A stretch of 64,000 bases of DNA, taken from contig NC_045133.1 in NCBI RefSeq assembly GCF_007655135.1, positions 248,001-312,000 of the forward strand. Direction: 5' to 3'. Both the position numbers and the translations under genes were made by a program. Shown piece by piece: positions 48,046-60,675 of the stretch. Origin of the DNA: Punica granatum. Its lineage: Eukaryota; Streptophyta; Magnoliopsida; Myrtales; Lythraceae. Every line of letters starts with the position of its first letter. Position 1 is the stretch's first letter. Under the pieces are notes generated by a model. The model did no database searches. It was not told where the DNA came from and was given only the letters and a program-made list of their open reading frames with translations.

Positions 48046-48085
48046 ACCTTAATCTGGCGCCTTAGACCAACTCGGCCATCTCCAC
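48005..48085 (-). tRNA. tRNA-Leu(UAA): tRNA-Leu (anticodon UAA)
   Basis: The minus strand starts GTGGAGATGGCCGAGTTGG and ends GGGTTCAAATCCCAC + TCTCCAC + discriminator A. Acceptor stem GTGGAGA pairs fully with TCTCCAC. The anticodon arm is CCAGATTAAGGTTCTGG with TAA. There is a class II variable arm (GTCCGAAAGGGC region) and T arm GTGGG-TTCAAAT-CCCAC. It is 81 nt without CCA and has no intron. Box A and box B are intact, so it should be a working nuclear gene, followed by a long T run. Confidence 0.96.
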
Positions 48086-49155
48086 TTAGATCGCACGTGT
48101 AGCTACAGCATTGGTGTTGTGCAGCATGCAATCTATTATCTCCAATTCACCTTCTCACGAAGACATTGAATAAAGAGAGTTGCTGCCAGGCCCAGTCACG
48201 CAATATCTCTTGCCCGATCTCGACACCAGTCCTCGTTGCCATCAAGTGAAGAGTAATGTGCAGATGAGGTTCCACACGTCCCATATAATTAAGGAAGGGA
48301 GGGCAACTCTAGCGAGAATGAGTCGTCTGCTTGAATCAATGCGCTTTACTTTCCAAGGAAGGAAGGAAGGAAGGAAGGAAGGAAGGATGGAAAGAGAGGT
48401 CTCTCTAAATGTAAATGTGACGGTTGAAAAGACAACTACAAATTGATACATCGTCATGGCCTAGTTGAATTCATTGTCTTGCTGAAGGAAAAAAAGGTCG
48501 TGGAAGATGGTCTATTGTAGCAGCAGTATTTCGTATTCTCATCGGCCTATCAAACAGGGAAGAAGGAAACCGGGTTGAGCCCAATGGTATGGTGAGGATA
48601 CCTCTTGTTTAGCTAGGATCCAATCCAACATCTTTTAAGTTTATACTTTATTTTATAGTGAATCTTTTCTATGCATATATACAGGCAAGTGTAAAGCTAG
48701 AAAAATCAGCATATCTATCTTCTGCTTGCACAAGTCCAAAGAAGAAATGAAGGGCAAGAGAAGTACTTTACTATGTAAATTTTGTAGGGCCAGAAATTCG
48801 GCCAAATCTTATTTTCCAACGTCACCTCACCATAGCAGTGAGTCAGTACTACTAATCACATACAACCACCGCACAAGAGCAGCAGAGCAGACATTCATTA
48901 TTTCACTTCAAATTCACTACCACTACCGAAAAAGGTATCATCTTTCTTAGCCACTTCTGCCCAGCCGGTGCATTTTGAACAGTCATTTGGCCATCCGACT
49001 CATCAAAATGAACGAGGGCGTCAACCATGCCAAGCAATTGGCATCGTCTCCGATTCCCATCCGGGGAGCTGCATGCAATGCAAAATTATTCCACTTTCTT
49101 ACACAATACATAACCACACTATATAGCATACAAGAAAATTGATATAACGTAACTG
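48086..49155. other. intergenic stretch between tRNA-Leu and the ankyrin gene
   Basis: It holds (GGAA)n at about 48356-48386. I see no gene. Confidence 0.5.
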
Positions 49156-50391
49156 TCAGCTCTCAGTTTGAGGCTGCTGCTTCTCCTGAACCTTTAATGG
49201 GCCCCCAGCCTTCCTGCTGGCTCTGGCAGCAGAGATTCTACTTTTTGTCCACTTGAGGATCAAATATGCGAGGATAACCGCATTGAAGATGACATTGAGT
49301 GCAATAGAATTGTCCTCAGGCAATGCACTCGCCGATCCTTCTCTTACCTTGGGCACTGAAAGCAGAAATCTCATTGTCTGCACTAACAACGTAAGCATGT
49401 CAGTGATTATGTGTGTGTACATATAAATATATGGTTATATACTAGCACCTGATGCGGTAACTAGAACATTAGAAGACAAAACCAATTGCAAGTATGAGCA
49501 CCATATTCTATATATATGTTGAAAAAGAATGTACAAGAACCTGAACGTGACAAGTAATTAATGGCATAAAAGCATGCACATTCCTGTGATGTCAAGCTTA
49601 AATATATATTTGCCCTCTGAGTGCGCAATTAATATATCAATATATATGTGTAATATATATATATATATATATATTTATGTCAGCGCGAATGCATATATAT
49701 ATATATTCATGGATTCAGATGGCCCTAACTAACTAAAATTAAGCACAACAGCATATATTATCAGGGAAGGGAAGGGAAGGGATGTGGGATAGGTAGGTAC
49801 CTCTTCTTGTTTCTGCAAGACAGCTAAATGGAAGATGGTGTTGCCTTGAGCATTTCTCGAGTTGAGTAGTTGATCCCCGTTATCTTCTGCCAACGAGTTG
49901 ACAAGCACCTTGAGAGCATCCAACTGGTTGTATTTCACACACAAGTGAAGCACGCTATCTCCGTCGAGTCTCTGCTGGAGGGAGTCGTGGCTGGGGCCGG
50001 GAGAAGAGATGATGAGCTCTTTTACGACCTCGACTCTTCCTCTCATGGCCGCCAGGTGAAGGGGAGTCCTCCCCCTCCCTATCACGAACTGATCGAGCAT
50101 CGGGGTAGGCATCCAGCAGCACTTTGACGACGTCAGCATGAGCATTTGCAGCAGCCAAGTGAAGCGGGGAGCATCTCTGGGCGTCCAGCTCTGCTGCCAA
50201 CTGAGGCCTGTGGTTCAAAACCGCCTTGGTGAAATCTAAATGCCCGCGTAATGCAGCTACGTGAAGGGGAGTCTCAGGGGAGGAGGTGAGTGAAAGTCGG
50301 TCTAGTATAAGAGGATCTGCTTTTAGTAATGTGTCGAAAGTATCGACGGACCCCAGCATAGCTGCTTCATAGAGGCTTTTTCTGCTGTCAT
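49156..50391 (-). pseudogene. ankyrin-repeat membrane protein gene (BDA1/ACD6-like), frameshifted and shortened
   Basis: Exon 1 (about 50391-49801) encodes LYEAAMLGSVDTF, then ankyrin repeats with TPLHVAALRGHLDF, SPLHLAAANAHADVV, TPLHLAAMRGRVEVV, SVLHLCVKYNQLDAL and NTIFHLAVLQKQEE. Exon 2 (49377-49156, 74 codons) gives TMRFLLSVPKV, one hydrophobic segment (NVIFNAVILAYLIL) and a basic tail. Two single-base problems break the frame. The ATG at 50391-50389 is one base out of frame with DSRKSLYEAA, and an extra G in a G5 run (plus-strand C5 at 50071-50075) shifts the frame between VRDR and GRTPLHLAA. The usual C-terminal PGG/membrane domain is missing. Intact relatives are membrane proteins in defence signalling. 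The lesions could also be sequencing errors. Confidence 0.8.
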
Positions 50392-51480
50392 CTTTTGCAG
50401 TCTCTTTTCCTGCTTACTATGGCATCTCCCATCTCGATATCCATTTTCGGATCCTCCTAATTGCTCTCTGTTTTCGCTCTCCCGTTTGTTGCTCGACTTA
50501 CTATACAACTATCGAGGACACTGTTCCCCCCCTCCACAAACACGATACCATCAAAATCTTGTTTATCCTTTCCTTTGTCTTGTTTATATCCTGCCATGGA
50601 AGAAAAGCATCAAGGAGAAGGAAATCCATGAATTTAATTACACCACTTTGTTTCTGTTGCTCCATAATCTTTCTATATATATATGATTATATATGGGGAC
50701 CACCTGCAGGAATGTATTGGCAATCCCTATGCTCTTTTTTTCTTTTCTTTTTTTTCCTTTTTTTGTATTAAAGAGGCAGAATTGCATTGGCCCCCGCCCT
50801 CCCGTCCCGATTAACATTTGAATGGAAGTTCCCCCCCTCTCATTTGAATAACCTGGAATTTCGATCCTCGAGTGCTCTGCTCTGCTGCTGCTGCTGGACT
50901 TAGGTTTTGATTTAGATCGTGTCTTGAACCATCTCTTGTTTTGGAATGCTTCCCACCGAAAAAGACTCGACTGGAATGAGCTCCTGGTCTAATCATACGC
51001 AGCTTTTGAGTCGTAAATGTGACGGTGGGTTTCAAGTAAATATTGTGGCCAACGAATCAACAGATCCGACATGGCTTCCCCACGTACATGGGGGCATCCC
51101 ATAACCCCCAGTAATCCTCAATACATTCAAGCTTTGTTATAGAAAAAGCTTATTAATCAGTTATAGAAGACTTGTTGGGTGGTACCCGAGCCAACTGCAA
51201 AATAAGCAAATACATATTCCGTCCTTCCAAATTCCAATCCATGTTCACACAACCAAATATGGCAGAATATCTTGAATCTATTCGGTACAAAAACCTATAA
51301 AAGAAAAATGACCAAGAAATACACCGATCGTCCCACTTCCCCCTTCCTTCATTCAAGTCCTTGCGAGTCAAATAGCAAATCCACCTGGCGGTACAACAAC
51401 CTACAACACAGAACCAACAGCCGAAACCATCCCAAAGTACCCGAGAAGCAAAATCAGCCACCGCCGTCTTCCCCACATAC
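50392..51480. other. intergenic stretch between the ankyrin and SAP genes
   Basis: I see no gene. (CTG)n lies near 50881-50896. The right part should be 3' UTR of the SAP gene. Confidence 0.5.
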
Positions 51481-54075
51481 TCAGCTGGTCCCATTCTTTA
51501 ACCGTGAAATCAGCTCATCCTGCATAAGTGCAAAAAGATTATTCTCAGACCTTCACCAACTCAAGTTTCACATACAGAGATAAAAACTTATTTCTGGACA
51601 CAAGTAGACATAGGTAACTCCTAATTTAGACAAATGGAACTCTGGGTGGATTATCTCATACATACATACCTTCTTTCCTCTCGGGGAAAGGCCTCTTTCC
51701 TTGAGCAGTGCACGAAGCCTCTCAACAGTCAAAGTGTGCAGGTCCCTGTCCGCTATTTTAGCATTCGATCCATCTGCAATTTAGAATGATATTTGAAAGA
51801 TTGAATCTAGCAGCGACAAAGATGAAGGTGTTGAATTACAGCACATTGTAACATAACATCCTTTTATGATGACAACAAAATTTACATTTTAGCTGATTGA
51901 AGCAGCTCTTGCCAAACATTTTTCACCAAGCAGTTTAAAACAATGCAGACCGAGAAAATCAAATGTGGCAATCATGTTCCAATCAAAAAGAAAAACAATG
52001 GTAATGAGAGATGGCAATAAGCGAAGAGAAGCATGAATTATAAGCAAGTTGGATGAAATATTTAACTTGCAACCACAAGCCAAACAGCAGGTGCTGAAGA
52101 AATTATGACAAAGTTTATTAACAAATATGAAAGCAGCTTACGATACTCTTATGTCTTATCTAAGAGTCTGATCCCGGTATTGGACACTATAGTCTTTCCC
52201 ATATGCCATTTGATGATGGCGAAACTGACCAAAGAAAAATGATCCCAATTATGTAATATTATGTAACCACAAGAGACCACAGAGGACCAGTGCCCAGGTT
52301 TCACCTTAGAAGGGGCTAAGCAAATTAGGAAAAGGAAAGATAAAGCACTTGATCTGTTAACAAATTTTAAGATCCTATTTTCACTTCTTTATGCATGTAT
52401 AATTGGTAAGATGTAAGAGAACATCCATTTCTTACCCTGTCGTGAACTAGCTTGATTGCTGGGTCTCTTAGCTGATGCTCCATTATCCAAGAGTCTCTCA
52501 GAAGTCCTTGAAGAGAAAAAGATTGCCAGCCAAAGCAAGAATGATATACGAGAGAAAGAATACAACATACATGAGAAACCCGTACAATTATACTCGCAGG
52601 GAAAATGAAGAGAGTTTATCCGAGTACGAATTTGCAATTAACAGCAGTTGCATGCATTGTGAAAACATAAGCTGGTAAAACACCAAAAATAACTCCATTC
52701 TGAAGAATTCAATACAAATGCAAGCATTGCAAACCAATAAAAAATAAGTACCTCTTCCTAGAGCCTTCACCAGTAGTTACACCTTTTCCGTTCTTTGAAG
52801 TGGACTCACCCCTCTGTTTCCGCAGCATGAGTGATCTAATCAGTATATTTTGTTGGTTGGTCTTTATAAGTTGACCATCTGCATTTAGATTTTAGAGAGA
52901 GGTTAGTTTTTTTGGTAAATTCATTCATTTACCGCCAAGAAAAGAATTCAAAAAGTCTAGGTGCAATTGAGAACTAGAAGTCATTCAGCATTATTTCAAA
53001 AAGTCAAAGTTGTAATAGCAGTATTCAGCGGTTGAAAACACTACTCGTCAAACTCTGCATGACTAACTGATGACCATAAGTTGTGCATCAAGATCCTAAT
53101 GAGATTGAAAGAGCATGAATCATATCCCAACACTTCACTCCCATCAGAATCCGGGGGAACTATTTTCATTATAGTTTCAAATTATCAATTTGTAAAGCCA
53201 ATCTGACTACAGCCTAGGTACACCATATTTTCCCAGCCAAAGTGTATATGTCAAGGAACGTGTTCCGTTAGCCAGAACACCTGCTATGGCATTTATGGAA
53301 TTAACAAGTTCAACTAAAGACAGAAAGGGGAAAAAAAAACATAAAAAGCTTGAAAGATACGGACCTGGGGGAGATGTATCATGCTCACATACGTAAACCC
53401 GCATACCTCCCTGCATGAGATTGTCTTTGGATCAGTTTGCATTAGCCAGTCACTTTTTCCAAATTAAATTTAAGAAAGGAAAAGATTTCAAAAAATTGAT
53501 GGACTGATGGAATCCTAAGAAGAAACCTTAGAATAGACTAATTTCTTATCTTTGTATAGATAAAATTGGTGCGACGCATAAGAATATCAATTCTGCCTAG
53601 GAACAAATAATGACCTTTGTAAAATCAACCAAAGCAAAGGAAATATGGTCTGGAATATGATCAACTGAAGAAAAACATCGAACATGTAAGTTTCTAGTGC
53701 TAGAGAGAGTAAAATGGCAGAAAAGAAGAACAAAGCGATCTTAAAGCCTTGTGTAATGGCATTTGCGTCTTTGAATGTTGGAACTCACATAATTAATTAT
53801 CACATATATATAGATATATAGGACAGAGACTCGCTGTGGGATGTCATCAAACGAGGATCCTACTACTTCACTAGCCCCCAGCCTAGATGTGTCTTTTTAC
53901 TCCAAATCTGGTGATATTTGATAAAGCCGGGCGGTCACAGATTGAGACATCAATTTCACACACAAAATTCATCGGCACTACAGCAATCAAACATCAAAAA
54001 CAGCTATAAAAGCCACAAGCACAATCACATTATCGATCTTCAATGGCAATGCTCCAGAAGCAAAGGATAGATAGA

Positions 54076-54115
<40 letters not shown>

Positions 54116-54267
54116 TAAGCTTAGGGTACAGAGGAAGAGGACGAGGAGCTGACCGGATTGGAGGAGAGGACAGTGGAGGAGAAGAGGCCGCGGGAGGGGA
54201 GGTTGGCGAGGAGCTTGGAGGCAGCGGGACTGGAAGCGGAGGGCTGGGCTGAGGAAGAACCCTCCAT
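51481..54267 (-). CDS. small SAP-domain protein of unknown function
   Basis: Six minus-strand exons, 54267-54154, 53410-53365, 52878-52752, 52506-52436, 51773-51670 and 51519-51481, splice in frame (501 nt, 166 residues). The N-terminus is Ser/Ala/Pro-rich ([18 protein letters not shown]), followed by [13 protein letters not shown] and [15 protein letters not shown]. The middle has [18 protein letters not shown] and basic Lys/Arg clusters (SRKR, AKRPS) that could be nuclear signals. A C-terminal SAP motif (about 130-164: [31 protein letters not shown], in parts) is a DNA/RNA-binding helix-extended-helix. SAP proteins act in chromatin and RNA work; the specific role here is unknown to me. Intron 1 has a (GA)n run of about 34 bp at 54079-54112. 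Many small exons for such a short protein are notable. Confidence 0.85.
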
Positions 54268-56336
54268 AAGCTCCGACTGTAGGGACAAGCCGGCCGATGC
54301 GCTCTGAAGTGTGTGTGTGTTTGGGTTTTTGGGGGTGCAGGGAGATGTTATCGGTATTGATTCGACGGAGTCACGAGAGAGTCAAAGCTGCGTGTGGCGG
54401 CTCGTCTCGTCTCGTCTCGTCTCGGTGGACAGTGGCCACTCGCCCCGCTTTATTATAGGGAAGAGGAGGCCCGGAGGGGATGGTTGGGAAGGGGGAGGGA
54501 AAACTAAAGGCGAGCTCGCCGGAGACCTGCGGAGACCCGACCGAGGCAGTTCCGTATCGTTCGTTTCACTGACCCCTTTTTTCTTTTCTTTTCTTTTCTT
54601 TTCTTTTTTTGAGTACGGAAAATTTTCATTTTGACTATTCATTCAGTTCAGTTCAGTTCATTGAAGTGGCCTCCATCCACTTGCATGGGTTGCGGGCTTC
54701 GGCCCATCTTTCCTACAGGAAAGGTTCATGGGCCCAATGAAAGAATCAGAACCTGGTGCAATTTGCAATTAGCTATGCTTTTTCTCTCCTCCCCGGTCCT
54801 TCTGTTTAATATCTTCCAGTCAAATTATCTTTTCGTGCATGAGCTCGAGACATTCAATAAAACCCAGGCCAAGGTCCTGATCAGCCTACAAACTTCGACG
54901 ATCAAATCAGCCACTCTTTCATTGTTGTACCTGGGAGGCTGACACTATTGATCCTTGAAAGTCTGGTGGCTGGCTATTCATACTCCACGACGGCAACACA
55001 ATCAACTCCTTTAAATAATGATAATGTCATGCAGAAAAAATCGGCATCTCTCGCGGTTGCTGGCACTCTTATCACATCAAAGACCGACCAAATAACATTT
55101 TTCCTAGACCTGGGCTCCAGTTGACTCCGTCTTCAATTCTGATCACCACAGGCATCAACCAGCGCCACAACCACAACCTTTGATTGTAAAACAATGCCGG
55201 ATCTGAGAAGCAGTGCCAGTGCCACCTTCCTTCCAATCAATAACTACGCAGGCAAACATCTTCTTCCAGTGGAAAAGGAAGACACCAAATCAAGCCAAGT
55301 AATTCATTTCCAGTTCACAAAGCCGAAAAATAACACCGACAATAATAAACAAACAAAAGAAACTTCCTTTTGTCTCTTTTTCCATCACAAGTCGAAATCC
55401 CTCCACTCAACTGACCAGCTAATAGCAGCCGTAGCAGTAGCCCGGAAAGCATGGAAGCAAGACTTCAAGCGAAGCAAAGATATCCCTGCACCATGATCTT
55501 TATATTCTAGTATGTTGCCTGACCATAACCCGCAGGCATAGTAACACTCATCCATAAAACGCATCATCAGATAGGAATACTAGAAACTCAAAAGTCCATA
55601 ATGAGTCCGGCAACAAGGCTTTGGCATCCCAAAGGAGAACAGAACATATATCTTTCTTGTTTCGCAGTCCAATCTGGTCACACTTTTCAGACCAATCTTC
55701 AAAATTTGGACGCATACAGCAAAGATAATGGTCACTCAAGCACCGCTTCCCCTTTTTTCTTTTGTTTGTTTTGATAGCTGAGCATCATCATGACTCCTAG
55801 TAACAAGTAGTCGTCCCAATGTACAAAGAAAAATCCAAGAATAGCTCCGGCTATATATGTTTTATCCACAGAACCACAATTCTACTACCAAATCTTGGAA
55901 AGAGTAAACAATATAACATGGCTTTTATGCATCTGCTATAGACTAGCCTCCAAAGACAATTCTCACGATTATCTAGTACTAAGAAGTTGGGGTCAGTTAT
56001 TTACCAGGTTTTCGCTCTCGGAATGTCCATACAAGATTTTCTCAGAAAAATATGGATTATAAATCAAAACATAGTGGCAGGAGCTTCAATTTCTCCTCTT
56101 TTATTCCTTTCCCAGCCAAAGCCTACAAAAGCCTCTTATGCTAAAAGTGGATATACAAAATGGTATGCACTATGCGAAAGGGAACAACTACATATAACAA
56201 AGCTAGTTCTTATAACACGCATCTCCAGATATAAGCATCATATACTCAAGCTACATCATAGAGGAAACTCCACTCTATCAAAATTTTGATAAAAGTGGGA
56301 AAGCGTACCTCCTCGGACAAGACCTCTATTATTATG
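54268..56336. other. intergenic stretch between the SAP and EXO70 genes
   Basis: It holds the SAP promoter side, with (CTCGT)n near 54402-54422 and (CTTTT)n near 54580-54608. Then comes unremarkable DNA that should include the EXO70 3' UTR. The 100-codon frame at 55194-55496 is low-complexity and not convincing. Confidence 0.5.
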
Positions 56337-58328
56337 CTAAGAACTTTTTCTTCTCAAATGATGTAGGACATTGGGTGACCCCACAAACAAATCTAACACA
56401 TAGTTCTCCAAATCCTCTGGTGTATACTTGATATACTTCCCAGAATGCCTTCCACTCTCTAGCTGATTCCCAAACCGCCCCAGAAAGGAACGGTAAGCTG
56501 GAATCACCTTTTCAGATATAGATATCCGGAGTTCATCCTGTAGCTGCTTGTCGGGGACCTTCCAAGCTGTCTGAATCCTATAAATCTCCTCGAAGCATGC
56601 ATTGAAATTCTTGAACCTCTCCTTCAAGGCTACCTTGGATGCATTACTCGAGCTCCCACCGATCCCCTCATCCTTCAAGCACGACAAAGCTTTGCTCCAA
56701 GAAGCCCTTAGATAGCTCGTGGCATACTGACGCACTTGGCCACGCCGCTTACGGATCCAATGATCTCCCAAAAGCTTGGCAAGCTCGGAATCCTTCACTT
56801 TCTGCACTATGTACCAGATATTGTTCATCAAAAACACGTACTGCATCGCAGGCTCTTCGTACAGCCTTGATTTCTCCTCAAGGTTGGATTCTAAACAGGA
56901 AAGCAACAATAACAGGCGTCGTGATAACGGCAACATGTTCTCTAGCTGCAACTCATCGCCTTCATCATTCTGCAAATCACGCAACTCATCCTCATTGCTA
57001 TCCAAAAGTAAGTTAAGGGTAGTGCTGTAGTCGGCAAGCAATTTAACATAGTTCATGACATAACGAGTTAAAGGGTGAATCTCGCCCCCTTGCATTGGCC
57101 TCCTAGACGTCTCGCTCTGCACTGCTTTCTCAAACTCCCCGAATGTCCCTATCGCAGCCTCTCCTAATGCATCCAGAACTCCCTTGGCCTCGTTACATAC
57201 AAATCCATCAGTAACCATCGCCTGCAAATCGGGCATCACATCTGCAAGCACATCATACATGTCCAGAATACGGAAAAGCTTCTCGGAGGACCGAGTCCCA
57301 ATTGCCACTGCCTCTCCGAAATTCAGTAACTGCATTAAACACCACTTTGCCGTCTCATTGAAGCAAGCCTCCTTGATCCACTCGGCTCCATCGAAGATTT
57401 GATCACAAAGCCTTTTCTCACCTGACAACAAGACCCTCGCTGCAATCTTCACAGCCTGTATCCACTTCTTCATGGTCTCGTTGAGATCACTCCACTCCAT
57501 CTTCTGCACTTCCTCGATGCTAAACTTCTCGGCCCCTAAAATCACCAAGCACTCATCCAAAGCCTCACGCCTGACGCTGCTATAAGCCTGGCTGCACTCC
57601 TTCTCGTATCCAGACCGAATCATCCGATCCGCAATCTCCCTCAGCTCAGCAACCGCATCAGGATTGATCAAATCAACACTCAAATCGTCGCCCAGACTCG
57701 GTCCTCGCTCGTGAAAGCAGCCACTGCTCTCGTTGTCCACTTCTCCGAAGCTCTCGAATTCATCGCCGATTTCCCCTTCATTGGAAGCGAAAGAGAGCGA
57801 AACCCTACGGATCGAGCCGTAGAGCCGCCCGGCGTCGAGCGGCACCGTGTTACGGATCAGAATGTGGCGAAACTCGTCCTCCAGGAGTGACATAGCGAGC
57901 TGGATCGCAGTATCAGCCCGGTCGATGTAGTCTCTGTCTTTGTCGTCTTCCATGGATAGGTTCTCGCATAACTGGAGAATCTCGTCGATCGCCGAGAGGT
58001 ACTCGGCAGCTTCTTCCGGCGAGTCCTCCCACGCGAGGGTGCGCCTGGAGGCGTCGGCGTCAGCATCCCAGCGCAAAATGATCTTCTCAGAGGACTCGAA
58101 TCGGTCCTCTGCGGCGGAGGAGGTGGGGTCTCCGTCTTTGACCAAGTCAGTGATGTTGGACAGCCGATTGTCGAAGCTGGAGAAGATCAGGAGCATGTCC
58201 TCGCGCACTTCTTTTGGAGTGTTGAGGCTCTTCAGTATCCGCTGTGCAGTAGCCAGCACCCTGTCCTCGCCGCCGCCGCCACCGTCGTCTCCGCCCGCGG
58301 CGGTCCCGGGACTGTCAGGGGAGGCCAT
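56337..58328 (-). CDS. EXO70: exocyst subunit EXO70 family protein
   Basis: An intronless frame of 663 residues from ATG 58328 to TAG 56337-56339. An acidic, Gly-rich start ([20 protein letters not shown]) precedes the N-terminal coil ([35 protein letters not shown]). The EXO70 helical-rod domain covers about 270-650, with [45 protein letters not shown] and a C-terminal [19 protein letters not shown]70 binds phosphoinositides and tethers secretory vesicles to the plasma membrane. The sequence looks most like the multi-clade, intronless EXO70 group (possibly clade F or D); I could not decide the clade. No lesion seen. Confidence 0.92.
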   Translation of the reverse strand: MASPDSPGTAAGGDDGGGGGEDRVLATAQRILKSLNTPKEVREDMLLIFSSFDNRLSNITDLVKDGDPTSSAAEDRFESSEKIILRWDADADASRRTLAWEDSPEEAAEYLSAIDEILQLCENLSMEDDKDRDYIDRADTAIQLAMSLLEDEFRHILIRNTVPLDAGRLYGSIRRVSLSFASNEGEIGDEFESFGEVDNESSGCFHERGPSLGDDLSVDLINPDAVAELREIADRMIRSGYEKECSQAYSSVRREALDECLVILGAEKFSIEEVQKMEWSDLNETMKKWIQAVKIAARVLLSGEKRLCDQIFDGAEWIKEACFNETAKWCLMQLLNFGEAVAIGTRSSEKLFRILDMYDVLADVMPDLQAMVTDGFVCNEAKGVLDALGEAAIGTFGEFEKAVQSETSRRPMQGGEIHPLTRYVMNYVKLLADYSTTLNLLLDSNEDELRDLQNDEGDELQLENMLPLSRRLLLLLSCLESNLEEKSRLYEEPAMQYVFLMNNIWYIVQKVKDSELAKLLGDHWIRKRRGQVRQYATSYLRASWSKALSCLKDEGIGGSSSNASKVALKERFKNFNACFEEIYRIQTAWKVPDKQLQDELRISISEKVIPAYRSFLGRFGNQLESGRHSGKYIKYTPEDLENYVLDLFVGSPNVLHHLRRKSS

Positions 58329-58696
58329 TTTCCAGCTCCAAGAAATTCGTTTTCTTTTTTTTGTTTTTTTTTTTTGAGGGATTTTTCAATTTTTCCCAGA
58401 GGAATTGGAATTGTTTTTACAAAGTTGGATGGAGAGAATTTAGGAGCCAAAAGAATCCTGTCGAGCTACAGCTGCCTACGCTTACGCTTACACAGCCAGC
58501 CGGCGGGTCGTAAATAATCCTTCTAACAGCTAAATAAATAAATTATAACATTTTTTAATTATTTTTATTTTATTTGACTTTTGAAAAATATTAATTACTT
58601 CTGTGCTTATATGATTTAATTTATTCAATTTAATTTTGGCTCAAGAAAGAAGGAGAGTTTTTCCGTTTCCATGTAAGTTTGAAGAATTTGACCATA

Positions 58697-59400
58697 TTTA
58701 GTTACTATTTATTTATTTATAGGATATATCTATAATCGCAGAGTATCGTTAACTGCCTATTTAAGTAATTCGGCGAATTAAATAAGAACAATATTAGTTT
58801 GACAAGAGCTTAATTGACGTTTTTATTCTAATATTAAAGAATATTCAAATATATTTAGAAAATTTATAATTGAATATGTCAAAATGAAAATTTTTGAAAA
58901 GTAATATAAAATAATAAATAAATATATATATATATATAACACAAACTAACATCGTGAGAGAAATTAAATAAATTCACAAGACATAATAAGAATGTTTACT
59001 ACAAAATTATAATTGCATCATTCAAAAGTATTCATGAAACTTTATTGAAAATAATTTTTTGAAAATTGATTATTGAGAACTTTTATTTTCAATAATAATA
59101 ATAATAATAAGTAAATTAATATCTTAAACTGTGATAATTATTATTTGTAAAAAAATATAAATATATGAACACAACTCGTGCATTAGATTGAACCCTAGTT
59201 TAGTTAGTATTTATTTATTTATTTATAAGATATATTTATAGTTGCGGAGTATCGTTGATTGCTTGTTTATGTAATTCAGCGAATTAAATAAGAACAATAT
59301 TAGTTTGACAAGAGTTTAATTGACGCTTTTATTGGAGTATTAGAGAATATTCAAATATATTTAGAAAAAATATAATTGAGCATGTCAAAATGGAAAAAAA
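58697..59400. repeat. direct repeat pair of about 200 bp flanking about 300 bp
   Basis: The block starting TTTAGTTACTATTTATTTA at 58697 recurs as TTTAGTTAGTATTTATTTA at 59199. Both continue with GAGTATCGTT, GCGAATTAAATAAGAACAAT, ATTAGTTTGACAAGAG and GAATATTCAAATATATTTAG before fading after about 200 bp. The right copy follows directly after CCCTAG|T at 59193-59199, which resembles a worn Helitron 3' end (ACAACTCGTGCATT... before it). Confidence 0.75.
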
Positions 59401-60554
59401 AATGAAAAGGAAACGAAAAAAGAAAAAAAGGATTAAGTACTGAATGTGGACATATAGTTTGAGTTTGGCTATAATCGAAAGGAAAAATCATCTTTTAATT
59501 AAGCAAGCCTCTTTTAAAGTAGGACGAAGAAGAATGATTCGATATGATCCATCTGCGTTATACTTATCTATTAATAATGAATGACCTTTGATACTCAAAT
59601 CAAATGTACGTACAATTCTATCCTTAAAATTAAAGGTATTAATAAAGAGATAATGCTCCTTTTTCTATTTTTCGATACGCAAAGTTGAAGTAGCTGATGA
59701 TTGCATATATATATGGTTGGTATTAATGTAAGTACGTACGTACGTATATGCGCGTACGTAGGTATGTATGTATGTATGTACTATTATTATTATATATAAA
59801 TGATATATGTGTGTCTAAATAAATAAATAAAAGATTAAAATTTTTTGGGTGAATAATAAAAGATTAAATTTTCATCACCGAGTGAAAAGGCGGGCATTTT
59901 GTTTTTTTATTCTTCTTTTTTGCTCCTTAGAATGTAGGCTACGGGCCTATGTCGGATTGAAATTCTACTATGTTTGTATTATTGGATCCATAAATATTGC
60001 TCGGGGACTAGTTAGGAAATTTACAGCAAGCTGCCCCATGAAAGAAAGGCGTGCCACGGCCACAGGCCTCCTCACTATGCTCTGCTGCTCCAGCCCATTT
60101 AGCGAGCCCGTTCACAAGCCCATTAAGCACGCACAGATCTTTTTCAGCCCACAGAAGACTTTGTATCCAAGAATCCTCATCAGTACTTGCCCGACGCGAA
60201 CCTGTGCTACGTGCAGTATTTATGTAACTAAACTTACTAATTAATAAATATTTTTAATTTTATAATTGAAGTTTGAGTAAAATCAAATATCTAATTAGTT
60301 AGTGTAGATTATTAATCAATAATAATATTTCTAAAATTAATTATATAAATTTAGAATTCAAAAAAAAAAACAGAGAGACAGGAGACGGGGACAGAGAGAA
60401 AGAGGGAGAGAGGAGAGAGTGGATGTAGTAATTAATTAGAGCTATTTTTGTTGATGATATTTTCATAAAATCAAAATTACACCATTATATTTTTTATAAC
60501 AGGTTTATGTACATGTCTATAGAAAATGGTGCGAGGAAAAAAAAAATATTAAAA

Positions 60555-60675
60555 GAGAGCGTAGTGCGATGGCGCATATGTTCATCTGATAATTAAGATA
60601 TTCTAAGTTCAATACTCATTGAAACTATTTGTACTCCTTTATTAGCTAATAATAATTTTATTTTATTATAACAGG
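60555..60675 (+). mobile_element. degenerate tRNA-derived SINE-like element
   Basis: GCGTAGTGCGATGGCGC resembles an internal box A, and about 45 bases later AAGTTCAATACTC resembles a decayed box B. The spacing is that of a tRNA head. The remainder fades into AT-rich sequence. No target duplication was established. Confidence 0.35.

Noticed and set aside
54043..54252. Plus-strand frame with GA-repeat start over SAP exon 1
   Set aside because: Low-complexity RERERE translation and antisense to a well-spliced exon.
59849..60244. 131-codon plus-strand frame
   Set aside because: No recognisable domain, mixed composition, lies in repeat territory, and has no upstream or downstream exon support.
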